From: Streptomyces sp. Edi4
GTDB taxonomy: Bacteria > Actinomycetota > Actinomycetes > Streptomycetales > Streptomycetaceae
Assembly: GCF_040253615.1 (NCBI RefSeq)
Contig: NZ_JBEJGY010000004.1
Location: forward strand, 2,914,001 to 2,978,000
Direction: 5' to 3'
Length of the DNA stretch: 64,000 nucleotides
The position numbers and the translations under genes were made by a program. Within the stretch, counting starts at the first letter, position 1; each line of letters starts with the position of its first letter. Below are positions 9,136 through 17,511 of the stretch, in pieces. The notes beneath the pieces were generated by a model, which had not been told where the DNA came from, ran no database searches, and saw nothing but the letters and a program-made list of their open reading frames with translations.

Positions 9136-9463
9136 GGGTGTTCTCTCCCGATGCCGTACGAGATCTGACAAATGACGGATAACACATGACGAATACTGAA
9201 ATCTGTCCGTCGTTCGACGAGCAATGGCGAGCAACGCGTCACACCTCACACCTGACGCACAACCCGTGCCGAAATACTGCCAAATGTGCCGCCACCCATC
9301 ATCGCGCACCCCCCGAAGCAACCCCGAGCCGGATCCCGGCGTCTGATCCGAACACCGGGGTCATGTGCGGAGGCGACCGCTTACACCGTACGGTTGAACG
9401 CACGTCGAAAACCCGGAGGCCCCCAGCGGGCAGCCCGAGGACCAAGTGGGGGGACCCTTCCGG
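9136..9463. other. Intergenic region between divergent phosphatase and PAP2 genes
   Basis: No convincing gene. The part next to the phosphatase (9140-9260) is notably AT-richer than its surroundings and probably contains its promoter. The distal part (9370-9430) contains ttgaacgcacgtcgaaaac, which could hold the PAP2 promoter. A 110-codon open frame on the plus strand (9186-9518) overlaps the PAP2 start and has no family features. Confidence 0.5.
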
Positions 9464-10351
9464 ATGCAGTTGCCGCAGCATGCCACGCGACCGCGCTGGT
9501 GGACCGAACTCCCCCTGATCGCGCTCATCTACGGGGCGTACTCCGCGGGCCGGCTGATCGTACGCGGTGACGAGGCACGGGCCGTCGAGCACGGCCTGTC
9601 CATCCTGCGCCTGGAGAAAACGCTCCACCTCAACGCCGAGCACCCGCTGAACCGGCTGTTCACGCACACCCCGGCCGTCGGCATACCCGCCGACTTCCTC
9701 TACGCCTCACTGCACTACCTGATCACCCCGGCCATCTTGATCTGGCTGTTCCGCCGCCGCCCCGCCCAGTACCGGGCGGCCCGCGGCTGGCTGATGACGT
9801 CCACGATGCTCGGCCTCATCGGCTTCACGTTCCTGCCGACCTGCCCGCCCCGGCTGCTCCCGGCGGTGCACGGCTTCACGGACACGATGGCGCAGTACGG
9901 CTCGTACGGCTGGTGGGGCGGCGAGGCGAGCGCGCCGCGCGGCCTGGGCGGGATGACCAACCAGTTCGCGGCGATGCCCAGTCTGCACGTCGGGTGGGCG
10001 CTGTGGTGCGGGGTGATGCTGTGGCGCTTCGGCGGCGGCAAGATCGCCCGGGTCGCGGCCGTCGCGTACCCGCTGACCATCACGTTCGTGGTGATGGGCA
10101 CGGCGAACCACTATCTGCTCGACGCGGTCGCGGGCGTCGCCGTCATGGGCGTCGGCCTGCTGCTCTCCAAGCCCCTGCTGCGGCTCGCGGCGCGCGTGCG
10201 TGCCCGCTTCACAGCCGCCCCTTCGGCCACCGGCGCCCCGATTGTCAGTCCTGGATGCCAGACTTCCCAGGGTGAGCCATTCCCTGGGCAGCGGACCTCC
10301 TCCGACACCCCCGCAGAAGCCGTCGACGTCACTGCGTCGAAGGCTCGCTGA
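9464..10351 (+). CDS. PAP2-superfamily integral membrane phosphatase / inositolphosphotransferase-like
   Basis: A 295-residue polytopic membrane protein of the PAP2_3 type. Several membrane helices are visible (about 18-35, 75-95, 112-132, 180-235). The PAP2 catalytic residues are in the segments TCPPRLLPAVHGF, MPSLHVGWALW (motif C2 with Ser-x-His) and GTANHYLLDAVAG (motif C3 with His and Asp). Relatives act on lipid phosphates or make inositol phospholipids. I chose ATG 9464, preceded by GGGGGG; GTG 9446 is an alternative. Its 3' end overlaps the likely start of the nuclease gene, so it may be co-transcribed with that operon. Confidence 0.8.
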   Translation: MQLPQHATRPRWWTELPLIALIYGAYSAGRLIVRGDEARAVEHGLSILRLEKTLHLNAEHPLNRLFTHTPAVGIPADFLYASLHYLITPAILIWLFRRRPAQYRAARGWLMTSTMLGLIGFTFLPTCPPRLLPAVHGFTDTMAQYGSYGWWGGEASAPRGLGGMTNQFAAMPSLHVGWALWCGVMLWRFGGGKIARVAAVAYPLTITFVVMGTANHYLLDAVAGVAVMGVGLLLSKPLLRLAARVRARFTAAPSATGAPIVSPGCQTSQGEPFPGQRTSSDTPAEAVDVTASKAR

Positions 10352-11675
10352 GCTACGCGGCCCGGCGGCCCCCGCCCGGCCGCTGGACGCGCGGGCGCTC
10401 GCGGCCCTCGCCGCCAACCCGGGCTGCCGCAGACGCGCCCTGCTGGACGGCGCCGGGGTGGACAAGGGCGCGCTCGCGGAGGCGATCGGGTCGCCATCGG
10501 CGGCGTTCGGCCAGTCCCAGTTCGCGTTCATGCGGGGCAACGCCTTCGAGGCGAAGGTCAAGGGCGACGGCGGCACCGAGCTGCTGCGCCTGCTGTACGA
10601 GCGGATGGGCACCGGCGCCGAGCCGCCGGGCGCCGCCGCCTCACCCGACCTCGCGGCGGCCGGCCCCGAGGGCCGCGCGGCCCGCACCGCGCTCGCCCTG
10701 CGCGAGGCCACGACGGCCGGGGAATGGGCGCTGCTCGACCACCCGATGCTGGCCCTGGACGTGGCGGGCTCCCCCGCCTACCTGGAGCCGGACGCGGTGG
10801 TGGTCCATCCGGACGGCCGCTGGACCGTGGTGGAGATCAAGTCCTTCCCGATGATCGACGCGGCCGCGGACCCGTCGAAGGTCGGCGCGGCCGCCCGCCA
10901 GTCCGCCGTGTACGTCCTGGCCCTGGAGCGGGTCGCGGAGCGCACCGAGGGCGCGTCGGTGGACCACTCGGTGCTGCTCGTCTGCCCGAAGGACTTCTCC
11001 AACCTGCCGACCGCGTCGGTGATCGACGTACGCAAGCAACTGTCGGTCACGCGGCGCCAGTTGACGCGTCTGGCCCGGATCGAGGACATCGCCGACGCGC
11101 TGCCGCCTGGCACCACCTTCGAACTCGACGGCCAGTCGGGGGCCGCCCTGGCATCGGCGGTCGAGGCGGTTCCCGCGGTGTACGCGCCGGAGTGCCTGTC
11201 CGCCTGCGAGCTGGCCTTCCACTGCCGCTCCCGGGCCCGGCAGCAGGACCTGGTGACGGCGCTCGGCCGCCCGTTGCGCGGCGAGCTCGGCGCCCTGACG
11301 ACCATCGGCGACGTCCTGGCGGCGGCGCGCGGCGAGGCGGGCGATCCGGCCGATCCGACGGTGGCGGCGGTGCGGCGCGCGGCCGCCCTGCGCGCGGAGG
11401 CGACCGGAGCGCGCACGGGCGCGCGCCCCGCCATGGCCCCCCCGCGCACGGCCGAGGCTGCGGGCGAAGCACCGTGCGAGGCCCCGGACAAAGCCCCGCA
11501 CCGGGCCGCGCACGACCGGACCGCACCGGCGTCGGCCGCCCCCGCCGCGCCCCCCGCCCCACAGCCCCCGGCCGACGACGCGACCCCCGCCCCACAACCC
11601 GCCGCCGGCGCGCGCCCCGTCTCGCAACCCGCCGCCGCCGAGGCGACCGCCCCGGAGGGAGCGCCGTGTCGCTGA
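10272..11675 (+). CDS. RecB/Cas4-type PD-(D/E)XK nuclease with Fe-S cysteines (Dna2 nuclease-like)
   Basis: Predicted exonuclease of about 467 residues. The fold is shown by YLEPDAVVV (Asp), WTVVEIKSFP (ExK) and RQSAVYVLALE (QxxxY), the RecB-family motif set. One Cys near the N-terminus (NPGCRRRALLDG) and a C-terminal trio CLSACELAFHC reproduce the four-Cys Fe-S arrangement of Cas4, AddB and Dna2. The C-terminal 120 residues are a disordered Ala/Pro tail. The GTG at 10272 is the likely start; it overlaps the PAP2 gene by 80 bases, so the exact start is uncertain. The next gene starts inside its last codons. With the helicase at 13249 it probably forms one DNA-processing machine. Confidence 0.75.
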   Translation: MSHSLGSGPPPTPPQKPSTSLRRRLAELRGPAAPARPLDARALAALAANPGCRRRALLDGAGVDKGALAEAIGSPSAAFGQSQFAFMRGNAFEAKVKGDGGTELLRLLYERMGTGAEPPGAAASPDLAAAGPEGRAARTALALREATTAGEWALLDHPMLALDVAGSPAYLEPDAVVVHPDGRWTVVEIKSFPMIDAAADPSKVGAAARQSAVYVLALERVAERTEGASVDHSVLLVCPKDFSNLPTASVIDVRKQLSVTRRQLTRLARIEDIADALPPGTTFELDGQSGAALASAVEAVPAVYAPECLSACELAFHCRSRARQQDLVTALGRPLRGELGALTTIGDVLAAARGEAGDPADPTVAAVRRAAALRAEATGARTGARPAMAPPRTAEAAGEAPCEAPDKAPHRAAHDRTAPASAAPAAPPAPQPPADDATPAPQPAAGARPVSQPAAAEATAPEGAPCR

Positions 11676-13252
11676 TCTCCACCCTGGCCCGCCTGGAGGC
11701 CGTCGAGTGCGGCCGTGCCCAGCCGCTCGCCACCGTCCGCCACCGCCATCTGTCCGAGCGGCCGCTCGTCTTCGTGCCGCTGACCACGGCGGGCGAGGCG
11801 GGCGCGCCGCTCGGCGCCCTGGTCGGCACCGACCGCGAGGCGCCGACGCTGCTCGTGGTTCCTCAGCCCCGCGACCGCGACCTGCGTTTCGCCTTCCTCG
11901 CCGACCTCGCCGAGGCCGTCCTGCCGTACCTGGAGGCATACGCGGGCGACGTCGAGCTCACCGAGCGCTCCGAGACGGATCCGGACACGGGCAAGAAGAC
12001 CAAGGTCGAGGTCGAACTGTGCGCGGACGCGCCGCAGTTGATCGTCCCCGGCCGGGGCGGCATCGACTTCGTGCGCCTGCTCGGCCGTTCGATGCGTTTT
12101 CGCCGCACCGCCGAGCAGGATCCGGACGCGCCGTATCCCGCGCCGCCCCGGGTCCCGCTGCTGGGCCGCTGGTTCACGCATTACGCCGAGCGGGCCCGCA
12201 CCCCCGGCGCCGCGCTGCTGCTGGCCGCCACCGATCTGTTGAACCGGCACTGGGCGACGGGCCAGTCCAGCCTTGAGGACCAGCACCTGGGCGCCCTGCT
12301 CGCCTGGATCGACCCGCCCGCCGGGGAGTCGGGGGCGGACGCGGCGCTGCGGGCGGAGCTCGCGCGGGGCGCCGACGGCCAGCTTCTGTGTCCGCCGGCC
12401 GGCCCGGCCACCGACCCGGCGTTCGACAACCGGCTGCTGGCTCCGGCGGTGGAGCGCTACGACCGGGCCCGCCAAGCGCTCCAGGCGGCCGAGGACGGCG
12501 CGGCCGCCGATGAACGCCTGGGCCAACTGACCGCCGCCGAGCGGGAGATCCGCCGTCTGGTGGCGGCGCAGCTCAGGCCCACCTGGTCGGCGGTGTGGCG
12601 CGCCCTGGACCTGCTGCGGGAGCTGCCCGAGGGTGAGCGGGCGGCGGCGCGCTGGACGAGCGACCGCTGGTCGTTCACGGGCCACCGCGACCGGATCACC
12701 GCGGGCGAGCCGCCCCAGCCGCGCCGCGACGACGCGGTGACCGCCGCCACCAAGCTGCTGCGCCGCGAGCGCGCGCAGGCCGAGCTGGAGGCGGGCGAGG
12801 CGCTGGACGACCCGCTGGTGATGGCGGGCCGCAGGCTCGCGGGTGAGGCGTTCGCGGGTGAGGTGGTGGAGGTGACTCCGGCGTGGTCGGAGTCCAAGCG
12901 CCCCAGCCCCCGCCCGCTGATCACCCTGCGCACGCAGGACGCCCCGCACCTCGCGGAGGGCGCGAAGGTCTACCGCGCCCTGGACGGCAAGCCGCAGAAG
13001 GCCGAGTTCGTGACGTACGAACCGGAGGGCGCCGTGGTTCTGCGCGTCCTGGACAAGATGGGGCGCGGCAAGGACCCGGCGCCGGGGTCGGTGCCCGACA
13101 AGGGCGACCGGATGTGCTGGACGCTGTTCGAGCACGATCAGCGCGGCGCCCCCAAGCTGCCGGATCCCGACGCCACGCCGTGGACGCACGGCGGGCCGCC
13201 CGCGAGCGCCACCGAGGCGCCCGACCCGCTCACCCCCGAGGACCTGCTGTGA
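11666..13252 (+). CDS. Uncharacterised middle subunit of nuclease-helicase operon, possible beta-barrel domain
   Basis: A 528-residue protein with no recognised enzyme motif. The GTG at 11666 follows GGAGGGAG and overlaps the nuclease gene by ten bases; its own stop overlaps the helicase start by four. The N-terminal 150 residues are mixed alpha/beta (LVFVPLT, LLVVPQPRDRDLRFAFLADL), the middle is helical with charged stretches (RQALQAAEDGAAADERLGQL), and residues about 395-500 are beta-rich (GEVVEVTP, RPLITLRT, LAEGAKVYRAL, VVLRVLDKMG). The last part resembles the beta-barrel preceding the helicase core of Dna2/UPF1-type proteins, but this is inference. Translational coupling to nuclease and helicase argues for a shared complex. 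Confidence 0.65.
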   Translation: MSLISTLARLEAVECGRAQPLATVRHRHLSERPLVFVPLTTAGEAGAPLGALVGTDREAPTLLVVPQPRDRDLRFAFLADLAEAVLPYLEAYAGDVELTERSETDPDTGKKTKVEVELCADAPQLIVPGRGGIDFVRLLGRSMRFRRTAEQDPDAPYPAPPRVPLLGRWFTHYAERARTPGAALLLAATDLLNRHWATGQSSLEDQHLGALLAWIDPPAGESGADAALRAELARGADGQLLCPPAGPATDPAFDNRLLAPAVERYDRARQALQAAEDGAAADERLGQLTAAEREIRRLVAAQLRPTWSAVWRALDLLRELPEGERAAARWTSDRWSFTGHRDRITAGEPPQPRRDDAVTAATKLLRRERAQAELEAGEALDDPLVMAGRRLAGEAFAGEVVEVTPAWSESKRPSPRPLITLRTQDAPHLAEGAKVYRALDGKPQKAEFVTYEPEGAVVLRVLDKMGRGKDPAPGSVPDKGDRMCWTLFEHDQRGAPKLPDPDATPWTHGGPPASATEAPDPLTPEDLL

Positions 13253-14580
13253 CCGCCTTCGATCCGGGTACGGCCGCGGCCGAGGCCACCGACGCGATCC
13301 TCGCCGACACCCTGGGCGGCTCCTCGCGTGGCGTCGTGGTGGACTCGCCGCCGGGCGCGGGGAAGTCGACGCTGGTGGTGCGCGCCGCGCTCGAACTGGC
13401 CGCTGCGGGGCGCCCGTTGATGGTGGTCGCGCAGACCAACTCCCAGGTCGACGACCTCGTCGTACGTCTCGCCGAGAAGGCCCCCGACCTGCCGGTGGGG
13501 CGGCTGCACAGCAGCGAGAGCGACCCGTACGACAAGGTCCTCGACGATTTGGAGAACGTACGGAAGTCGTCGAAGGCGGGCGATCTGGCGGGGCTCGACG
13601 TGGTGATCTCGACGTCCGCGAAGTGGGCGCACGTCAAGGACGTCGAGCCCTGGGGGCACGCGATCGTCGACGAGGCGTACCAGATGCGTTCGGACGCGCT
13701 GCTCGCTGTGGCCGGCCTGTTCGAGCGGGCGCTGTTCGTGGGCGATCCGGGCCAGCTCGACCCGTTCGCGATCGCCGACGCCGGGCAGTGGGCGGGGCTT
13801 TCCTACGATCCGTCGGCGAGTGCGGTCTCCACACTGCTGGCGCACAACCCGGAGCTGCCGCAGCACCGGCTGCCGGTGTCGTGGCGTCTTCCGGCGTCGG
13901 CGGCGCCTTTGGTCTCCGACGCGTTCTATCCGTTCACGCCGTTTCGCAGCGGCACGGGTCACGGCGACCGGCGGCTGGCCTTCGCTGTCGCGTCGGACGG
14001 TTCGGCGGCGGACCGGGCCGTGGACGAGGCGGCGGCGTCGGGCTGGGCCCTTCTTGAGCTGCCGGCCCGGCACACCCCGCGCACCGACCCGGAGGCGGTG
14101 CGCGCGGTCGCCCTGGTCGTACGCCGTCTCCTCGACCGGGGCGGCGCGGCGACCAGCGAGCGCTCGCCGGACCCGGTCCCGCTCACCGCGGACCGGATCG
14201 CGGTCGGCACCGCGCACCGCGACCAGGCCGCGGCGGTCCGGTCGGCCCTGGCGGAGCTCGGCGTCGGCGGGGTGACGGTGGACACCGCGAACCGGTTGCA
14301 GGGGCGGGAGTTCGACGTGACGGTCGTCCTGCACCCACTGTCGGGCCGCCCCGACGCGACGGCCTTCCACCTGGAGACGGGCCGCCTGTGCGTCCTGGCC
14401 TCCCGGCACCGGCACGCCTGCGTGGTGGTGTGCCGCGCGGGCGTGACCACCCTCCTGGACGACCACCCCTCGACGGAGCCGGTCCAGCTGGGCGTGACGA
14501 TGAAGTTCCCCGACGGCTGGGAGGCGAACCACGCGGTCTTGTCCCACCTGGAGGAACACCGGGTGCCCTGGCGGCGCTGA
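13249..14580 (+). CDS. SF1B-type DNA helicase (Dna2/UPF1-like), third gene of operon
   Basis: A 443-residue ATP-dependent helicase core. Motif I is SPPGAGKST, Ia VVAQTNSQVDDLV, II IVDEAYQM, III LFVGDPGQLDPF, IV around LPVSWRLP, V VDTANRLQGREFDVTVV, and VI VLASRHRHACVVV. Motif III (GDPxQLxP) and the compact size place it in SF1B near Dna2 and UPF1. It lacks the accessory beta-barrel and the nuclease, which the two upstream genes may supply. The start GTG forms GTGA with the preceding stop. No gene continues the operon downstream. DNA repair, replication or anti-phage roles are all possible. Confidence 0.8.
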   Translation: MTAFDPGTAAAEATDAILADTLGGSSRGVVVDSPPGAGKSTLVVRAALELAAAGRPLMVVAQTNSQVDDLVVRLAEKAPDLPVGRLHSSESDPYDKVLDDLENVRKSSKAGDLAGLDVVISTSAKWAHVKDVEPWGHAIVDEAYQMRSDALLAVAGLFERALFVGDPGQLDPFAIADAGQWAGLSYDPSASAVSTLLAHNPELPQHRLPVSWRLPASAAPLVSDAFYPFTPFRSGTGHGDRRLAFAVASDGSAADRAVDEAAASGWALLELPARHTPRTDPEAVRAVALVVRRLLDRGGAATSERSPDPVPLTADRIAVGTAHRDQAAAVRSALAELGVGGVTVDTANRLQGREFDVTVVLHPLSGRPDATAFHLETGRLCVLASRHRHACVVVCRAGVTTLLDDHPSTEPVQLGVTMKFPDGWEANHAVLSHLEEHRVPWRR

Positions 14581-14763
14581 CCCACGACAGCGACAACACC
14601 GCACACGCTCGGGCGGCGAGCCCACCGCCGGCCGCACAGGCAGCCGGCGCGGTCTCTACCCGACTACGCGAATATTGGCGTCCACGCATGGACTCGCGGC
14701 CCCCTCCGCTCGTAGCGTCGTGTTCGACCGGCTCACAGGGGCCAGGACGAGGGGGTTCACATC

Positions 14764-14970
14764 ATGGCTCGTGAGGAACTGACCCGCCTTACCGGCAACG
14801 GGAACGGCAACTGCAACAAGAACGACTGTCCCAACGTCTATCGCACCGAGTCAGGCTCGTTCGTCGTCCAGGGCGACGTATCGGGAGCGTTTACCCCGCC
14901 GACCGGCGAAGGGCTCGTAGAGATCCCCGAAGAGACACTGAGGGAGGCGTTCCGTGCTCTTGGATGGTGA
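14764..14970 (+). CDS. Small conserved actinobacterial protein with NCN..DCP motif
   Basis: A 68-residue protein with the pattern NCNKNDCPNVYRTESGSFVVQGDVSG and a closing VEIPEETLREAFRALGW. Similar short proteins are common next to DUF6879 and XRE-DUF5753 genes in actinobacteria; their biochemical role is unknown. The two Cys residues are five positions apart and may bind a metal. A good ribosome binding site (GAGGGGG) precedes the ATG. Its 3' end overlaps the DUF6879 gene by 17 bases, so the two are co-translated. Base composition falls from here to about 16.3 kb, suggesting acquisition from outside. Confidence 0.75.
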   Translation: MAREELTRLTGNGNGNCNKNDCPNVYRTESGSFVVQGDVSGAFTPPTGEGLVEIPEETLREAFRALGW

Positions 14971-15475
14971 GGACTGGGCAGCCAAATTCCGTGACTTCCA
15001 ACAGGAAGCATGGCGACTTGAGACGCTGCCGCAGTACCGCGTCCCGCAGGAAGCAGAGGAAATCGAGGCGTTCCTGGCTGGTGAACGGATCGACCCGCAC
15101 GCCTACTCGAACGAGTACACCGATGACCTGAAGCGCATTCGGCGAGAGGGGAAAAGCAAGGGGCGCGTACATGTCGTCACTCGCCCTCTGTCGGACTACC
15201 TTCGTTACGAGTTCATGTACTACCGCCCTCACGCGTGGGCTGGTGAGGACATCCGCATCATGGACGTAACCGGTCGGCCCAACCCTCTCGCGGGGGTTCA
15301 AGATTTCTGGAGCTTCGATAGGTCACAGATCGTACTCATGAACTACGGGGAAGACGGAACACAGATCAGTCGGGAAGTATTCGAAGGAGACGTAACACCG
15401 TTCCTCGAATACCAGCGAATTGCCATCGCCGAGTCGGTACCCTTCGAGGAATACGTGAAGGGCCTTGACTCTTGA
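14954..15475 (+). CDS. DUF6879 family protein
   Basis: A 173-residue cytoplasmic protein of a family of unknown biochemistry that accompanies XRE-DUF5753 regulators in Streptomyces. Conserved features seen are WRLETLPQYRVPQEAEEIEAFLAG near the start, LSDYLRYEFMYYRPHAWAGEDIRIMDV in the middle and FWSFDRSQIVLMNYG. The start is the GTG at 14954, about seven bases after GAGGGAGG, within the preceding gene. The stop overlaps the regulator start by eleven bases. The tight chain small protein - DUF6879 - regulator points to one functional module. GC content is clearly below the local average. Confidence 0.8.
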   Translation: MLLDGEDWAAKFRDFQQEAWRLETLPQYRVPQEAEEIEAFLAGERIDPHAYSNEYTDDLKRIRREGKSKGRVHVVTRPLSDYLRYEFMYYRPHAWAGEDIRIMDVTGRPNPLAGVQDFWSFDRSQIVLMNYGEDGTQISREVFEGDVTPFLEYQRIAIAESVPFEEYVKGLDS

Positions 15476-16310
15476 ACCAGAGAGCCTAGGTCAGTCCAGA
15501 TCGGACCTAGCGGAAGCACTACGCAGGGAGCGTAAGCGGGCCGGGCATACTCAAACCTGGCTCGCTAAGCGCTGCAACATGTCACAAACGAAGATTAGTA
15601 ACATTGAGGGTGGAAAGCTCACCCCTACCATCGTTGACGTTGAGCTGATCCTCGAAGCACTCCAAGCAGGAGGAAAGCTAGTCCCAGAGATTCTGGCTCT
15701 CGCGCGGACGGCGAACACTGAGTGGCAAGACGACTGGTCGTCCCTACGGCGGGGACTCGACAAGAAGCAGAACGAGCTAGCTCGCCTTGAGAACGTCACC
15801 CGAGAGTTCCGCTACTTCCTGCCCACGATGATCACGAGCCTCCTGGCGACGCCCGAGTACATCCGAGCAAGCGTCTCCCGGAACTCTGGCGACATGTCCA
15901 AGACGGTCGCCAAGAAGGTGGAGCGTCAGCGCGTCCTACTTGACGACTCGAAACGGTTCACGTTTCTACTGACTGAGCAGGCCGTTCGGTGGCCACTCGT
16001 CAAGCCCGTCGCCATGGGAATGCAACTCGATCATCTGGCGTCCGTGTCGCGCATCCCAACTGTACGACTCGGCGTAATCCCTCTCGGTCTCACGCCTATC
16101 GCGGAAACACCCCTGAACGTATTCACGTGCTACGACCGTCGCCTAGTTACCGTTGAGACCGCCACCGGCGCCCTCGTCCTTCGCGACCACAGAGACGTGA
16201 ATGCGTACCGGGAAGACTTCGACAGATACGAGCAGTACGCCTTGTTCGATGACGCTTGCCGCGCCCTGTTGTCCGAGTGGGCAGAGATATTTACCCGACA
16301 ACGCCCATAA
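15465..16310 (+). CDS. XRE-family HTH regulator with DUF5753 domain (WhiJ-like)
   Basis: A 281-residue DNA-binding regulator. The N-terminal helix-turn-helix (about 13-70) reads LAEALRRERKRAGHTQTWLAKRC, with SQTKISNIEGGKLTP as recognition helix. The C-terminal DUF5753 domain (from about 95) includes YFLPTMITSLLATPEYI, FLLTEQAVRWPL and LRDHRDVNAYREDFDRYEQYAL. WhiJ and its paralogues control Streptomyces development and typically work with DUF397 or BldB-like partners; a DUF397 protein is encoded at 17293. The start is a TTG at 15465 inside the DUF6879 gene; no better start exists before the HTH. GC content is near 55 percent, unlike the flanks. Confidence 0.85.
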   Translation: MTLEPESLGQSRSDLAEALRRERKRAGHTQTWLAKRCNMSQTKISNIEGGKLTPTIVDVELILEALQAGGKLVPEILALARTANTEWQDDWSSLRRGLDKKQNELARLENVTREFRYFLPTMITSLLATPEYIRASVSRNSGDMSKTVAKKVERQRVLLDDSKRFTFLLTEQAVRWPLVKPVAMGMQLDHLASVSRIPTVRLGVIPLGLTPIAETPLNVFTCYDRRLVTVETATGALVLRDHRDVNAYREDFDRYEQYALFDDACRALLSEWAEIFTRQRP

Positions 16311-16379
16311 GGGCGAGTTCTATGCACCACCGGGTCGACACTTCTCGGGCGTGCCAAAGACGCCGACGAGAGGGAAGCC

Positions 16380-16595
16380 ATGACCAGTCCGCTCAAGTAC
16401 CCGCGCCCCCCGGTGGAGTTGGCCGGGGCGGTGGAGGCATACCTGTACGACTGCGCGCCGGCCGATGGGTGCGGGGTGTGTGCCGCGCTCGCGCGGGAGT
16501 TGGAAGAGGCGAAGGCGGCCAAGAAGTGGAGCGCGGCGTACGACGCCGCGGCGGAGGTCCGCCGCAACCACCCTCACCCGAATCGGGTGAGGTAG
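16380..16595 (+). CDS. Small hypothetical protein
   Basis: A 71-residue protein starting at an ATG behind GAGGGAAG. It has a helical look, three Cys residues in CAPADGCGVCAAL and a basic C-terminus (EVRRNHPHPNRVR). It resembles short uncharacterised proteins near XRE/DUF397 genes in Streptomyces. Its composition is back to high GC. It is coupled to the next gene, whose ribosome binding site lies in its last codons. No function can be given. Confidence 0.6.
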   Translation: MTSPLKYPRPPVELAGAVEAYLYDCAPADGCGVCAALARELEEAKAAKKWSAAYDAAAEVRRNHPHPNRVR

Positions 16596-16600
16596 TGGAG

Positions 16601-16828
16601 ATGCGGGAATGGCGCGACGCCTGGGACCGCGCCCAGCACGCCACCGACGCGCTCAGGGAAGCCCTGGACGGGATGGGGGCCGGCGCGACGCGTACGGCGC
16701 ACCTGCGGCCCACGGTGAGCCGCAAGGGGACGGCCTGGGTCGACGTGGGCCAGCTCCCGGCGTACCTGGCCGAGCGGGTCGCCGAGGTGATCCGGGCCGG
16801 GAGCCTCGACCACGTGGGCCCGTCGTGA
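16601..16828 (+). CDS. Small hypothetical protein, second gene of the small-protein string
   Basis: A 75-residue protein starting at an ATG eight bases after GGTGAGG, or at the GTG 16595. The sequence MREWRDAWDRAQHATDALREAL suggests a helix, followed by a short beta-like region (RPTVSRKGTAWVDVGQL). Its TGA overlaps the next GTG (GTGA), so translation is coupled. It lies between the whiJ-like module and the DUF397 gene. No family is recognised. Confidence 0.55.
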   Translation: MREWRDAWDRAQHATDALREALDGMGAGATRTAHLRPTVSRKGTAWVDVGQLPAYLAERVAEVIRAGSLDHVGPS

Positions 16829-17019
16829 GCGAGCTTGCGGCGTACACGCCCGAGGAGTTGAGCCCGGACGAATCGCTTGCGGTGCTGTACCGGCTCGCCC
16901 TGAGCATCGCCGCAGAAAATGGCTCCGTCATCACGACCGGCGCCCGAGGGCTGGGGCCATACGCCTTCATGGCCGAGGTACGTCGACTGGGCACGATTCG
17001 CCTGCCGCCCCTGACCTGA
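16825..17019 (+). CDS. Small hypothetical protein, third gene of the small-protein string
   Basis: A 64-residue acidic protein (SELAAYTPEELSPDESLAVLYRLALSIAAENGSVITTG) starting at a GTG that overlaps the previous stop. It is probably mostly helical. It has no signal peptide or known motif. Coupling to the two genes upstream implies a shared transcript; the 273 bases that follow contain no clear gene. Confidence 0.5.
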   Translation: MSELAAYTPEELSPDESLAVLYRLALSIAAENGSVITTGARGLGPYAFMAEVRRLGTIRLPPLT

Positions 17020-17292
17020 TGTGCGCCTGAACCTCCGCTCTTTCCATGGTCGCGGCGGCGCGATGTGGCAGGAGCGGACCGCATTCCCCCGACCGGACAA
17101 CCGCGTAGGGACAGGACGTGTCCCGTCTGAGCCGACGTGCTCAGGCTCCCGGCCCGGCCCGCCCCCCAACTGGGGATGTTGCCCTGGGCAGTGAGAGCAG
17201 ACCGCTTCGGGCCCAGGGAAGCCGGAGCACAAACACCCAGCACGACGGCGCGGGGACCGCTTCCCCGCATGCACGGCGAAGGGCTAGGCACG
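17020..17292. other. Intergenic region before DUF397 gene
   Basis: No gene is supported. A short inverted repeat with arms GGGACA and TGTCCC, five bases apart, lies at 17108-17124. It could be an operator or small hairpin near the promoter of the DUF397 gene. Confidence 0.4.
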
Positions 17293-17502
17293 GTGAGCGC
17301 AATCCCCGAGTTCGAGTTCCGCACGTCCAGCGCGTGCAAGTACGGCAGCAGCAACAAGCTGTGTGCCGAGGTGGCGACCAACGTTCCCGGCACGGTCGCG
17401 GTCCGCAACTCCGCGACGGGCCAGACGGTCGAGTTCACCGCCGTCGAGTGGGCGGACTTCCTTCCCGGTGCCGAGCCGGGCGAGTTCGACGTCACGGCGT
17501 AG
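17293..17502 (+). CDS. DUF397 domain protein
   Basis: A 69-residue protein of the DUF397 family. The signature is clear: FRTSSACKYGSSNKLCAEVATN, VAVRNS, and VEFTAVEWADFLPG (family pattern W.KSSYS..G..CVEVA...VAVRDS....L.F....W..F). Genes of this family are found beside XRE-DUF5753 regulators, and some modulate development or antibiotic production. The start is the GTG at 17293. Its proximity to the regulator at 15465 makes them a likely functional pair, even though small genes lie between. Confidence 0.85.
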   Translation: MSAIPEFEFRTSSACKYGSSNKLCAEVATNVPGTVAVRNSATGQTVEFTAVEWADFLPGAEPGEFDVTA

Positions 17503-17511
17503 GGAGTCGTC

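Noticed and set aside
9186..9518. 110-codon plus-strand ORF between phosphatase and PAP2 genes
   Set aside because: No ribosome binding site or family similarity; it overlaps the PAP2 start and spans the AT-rich promoter region.
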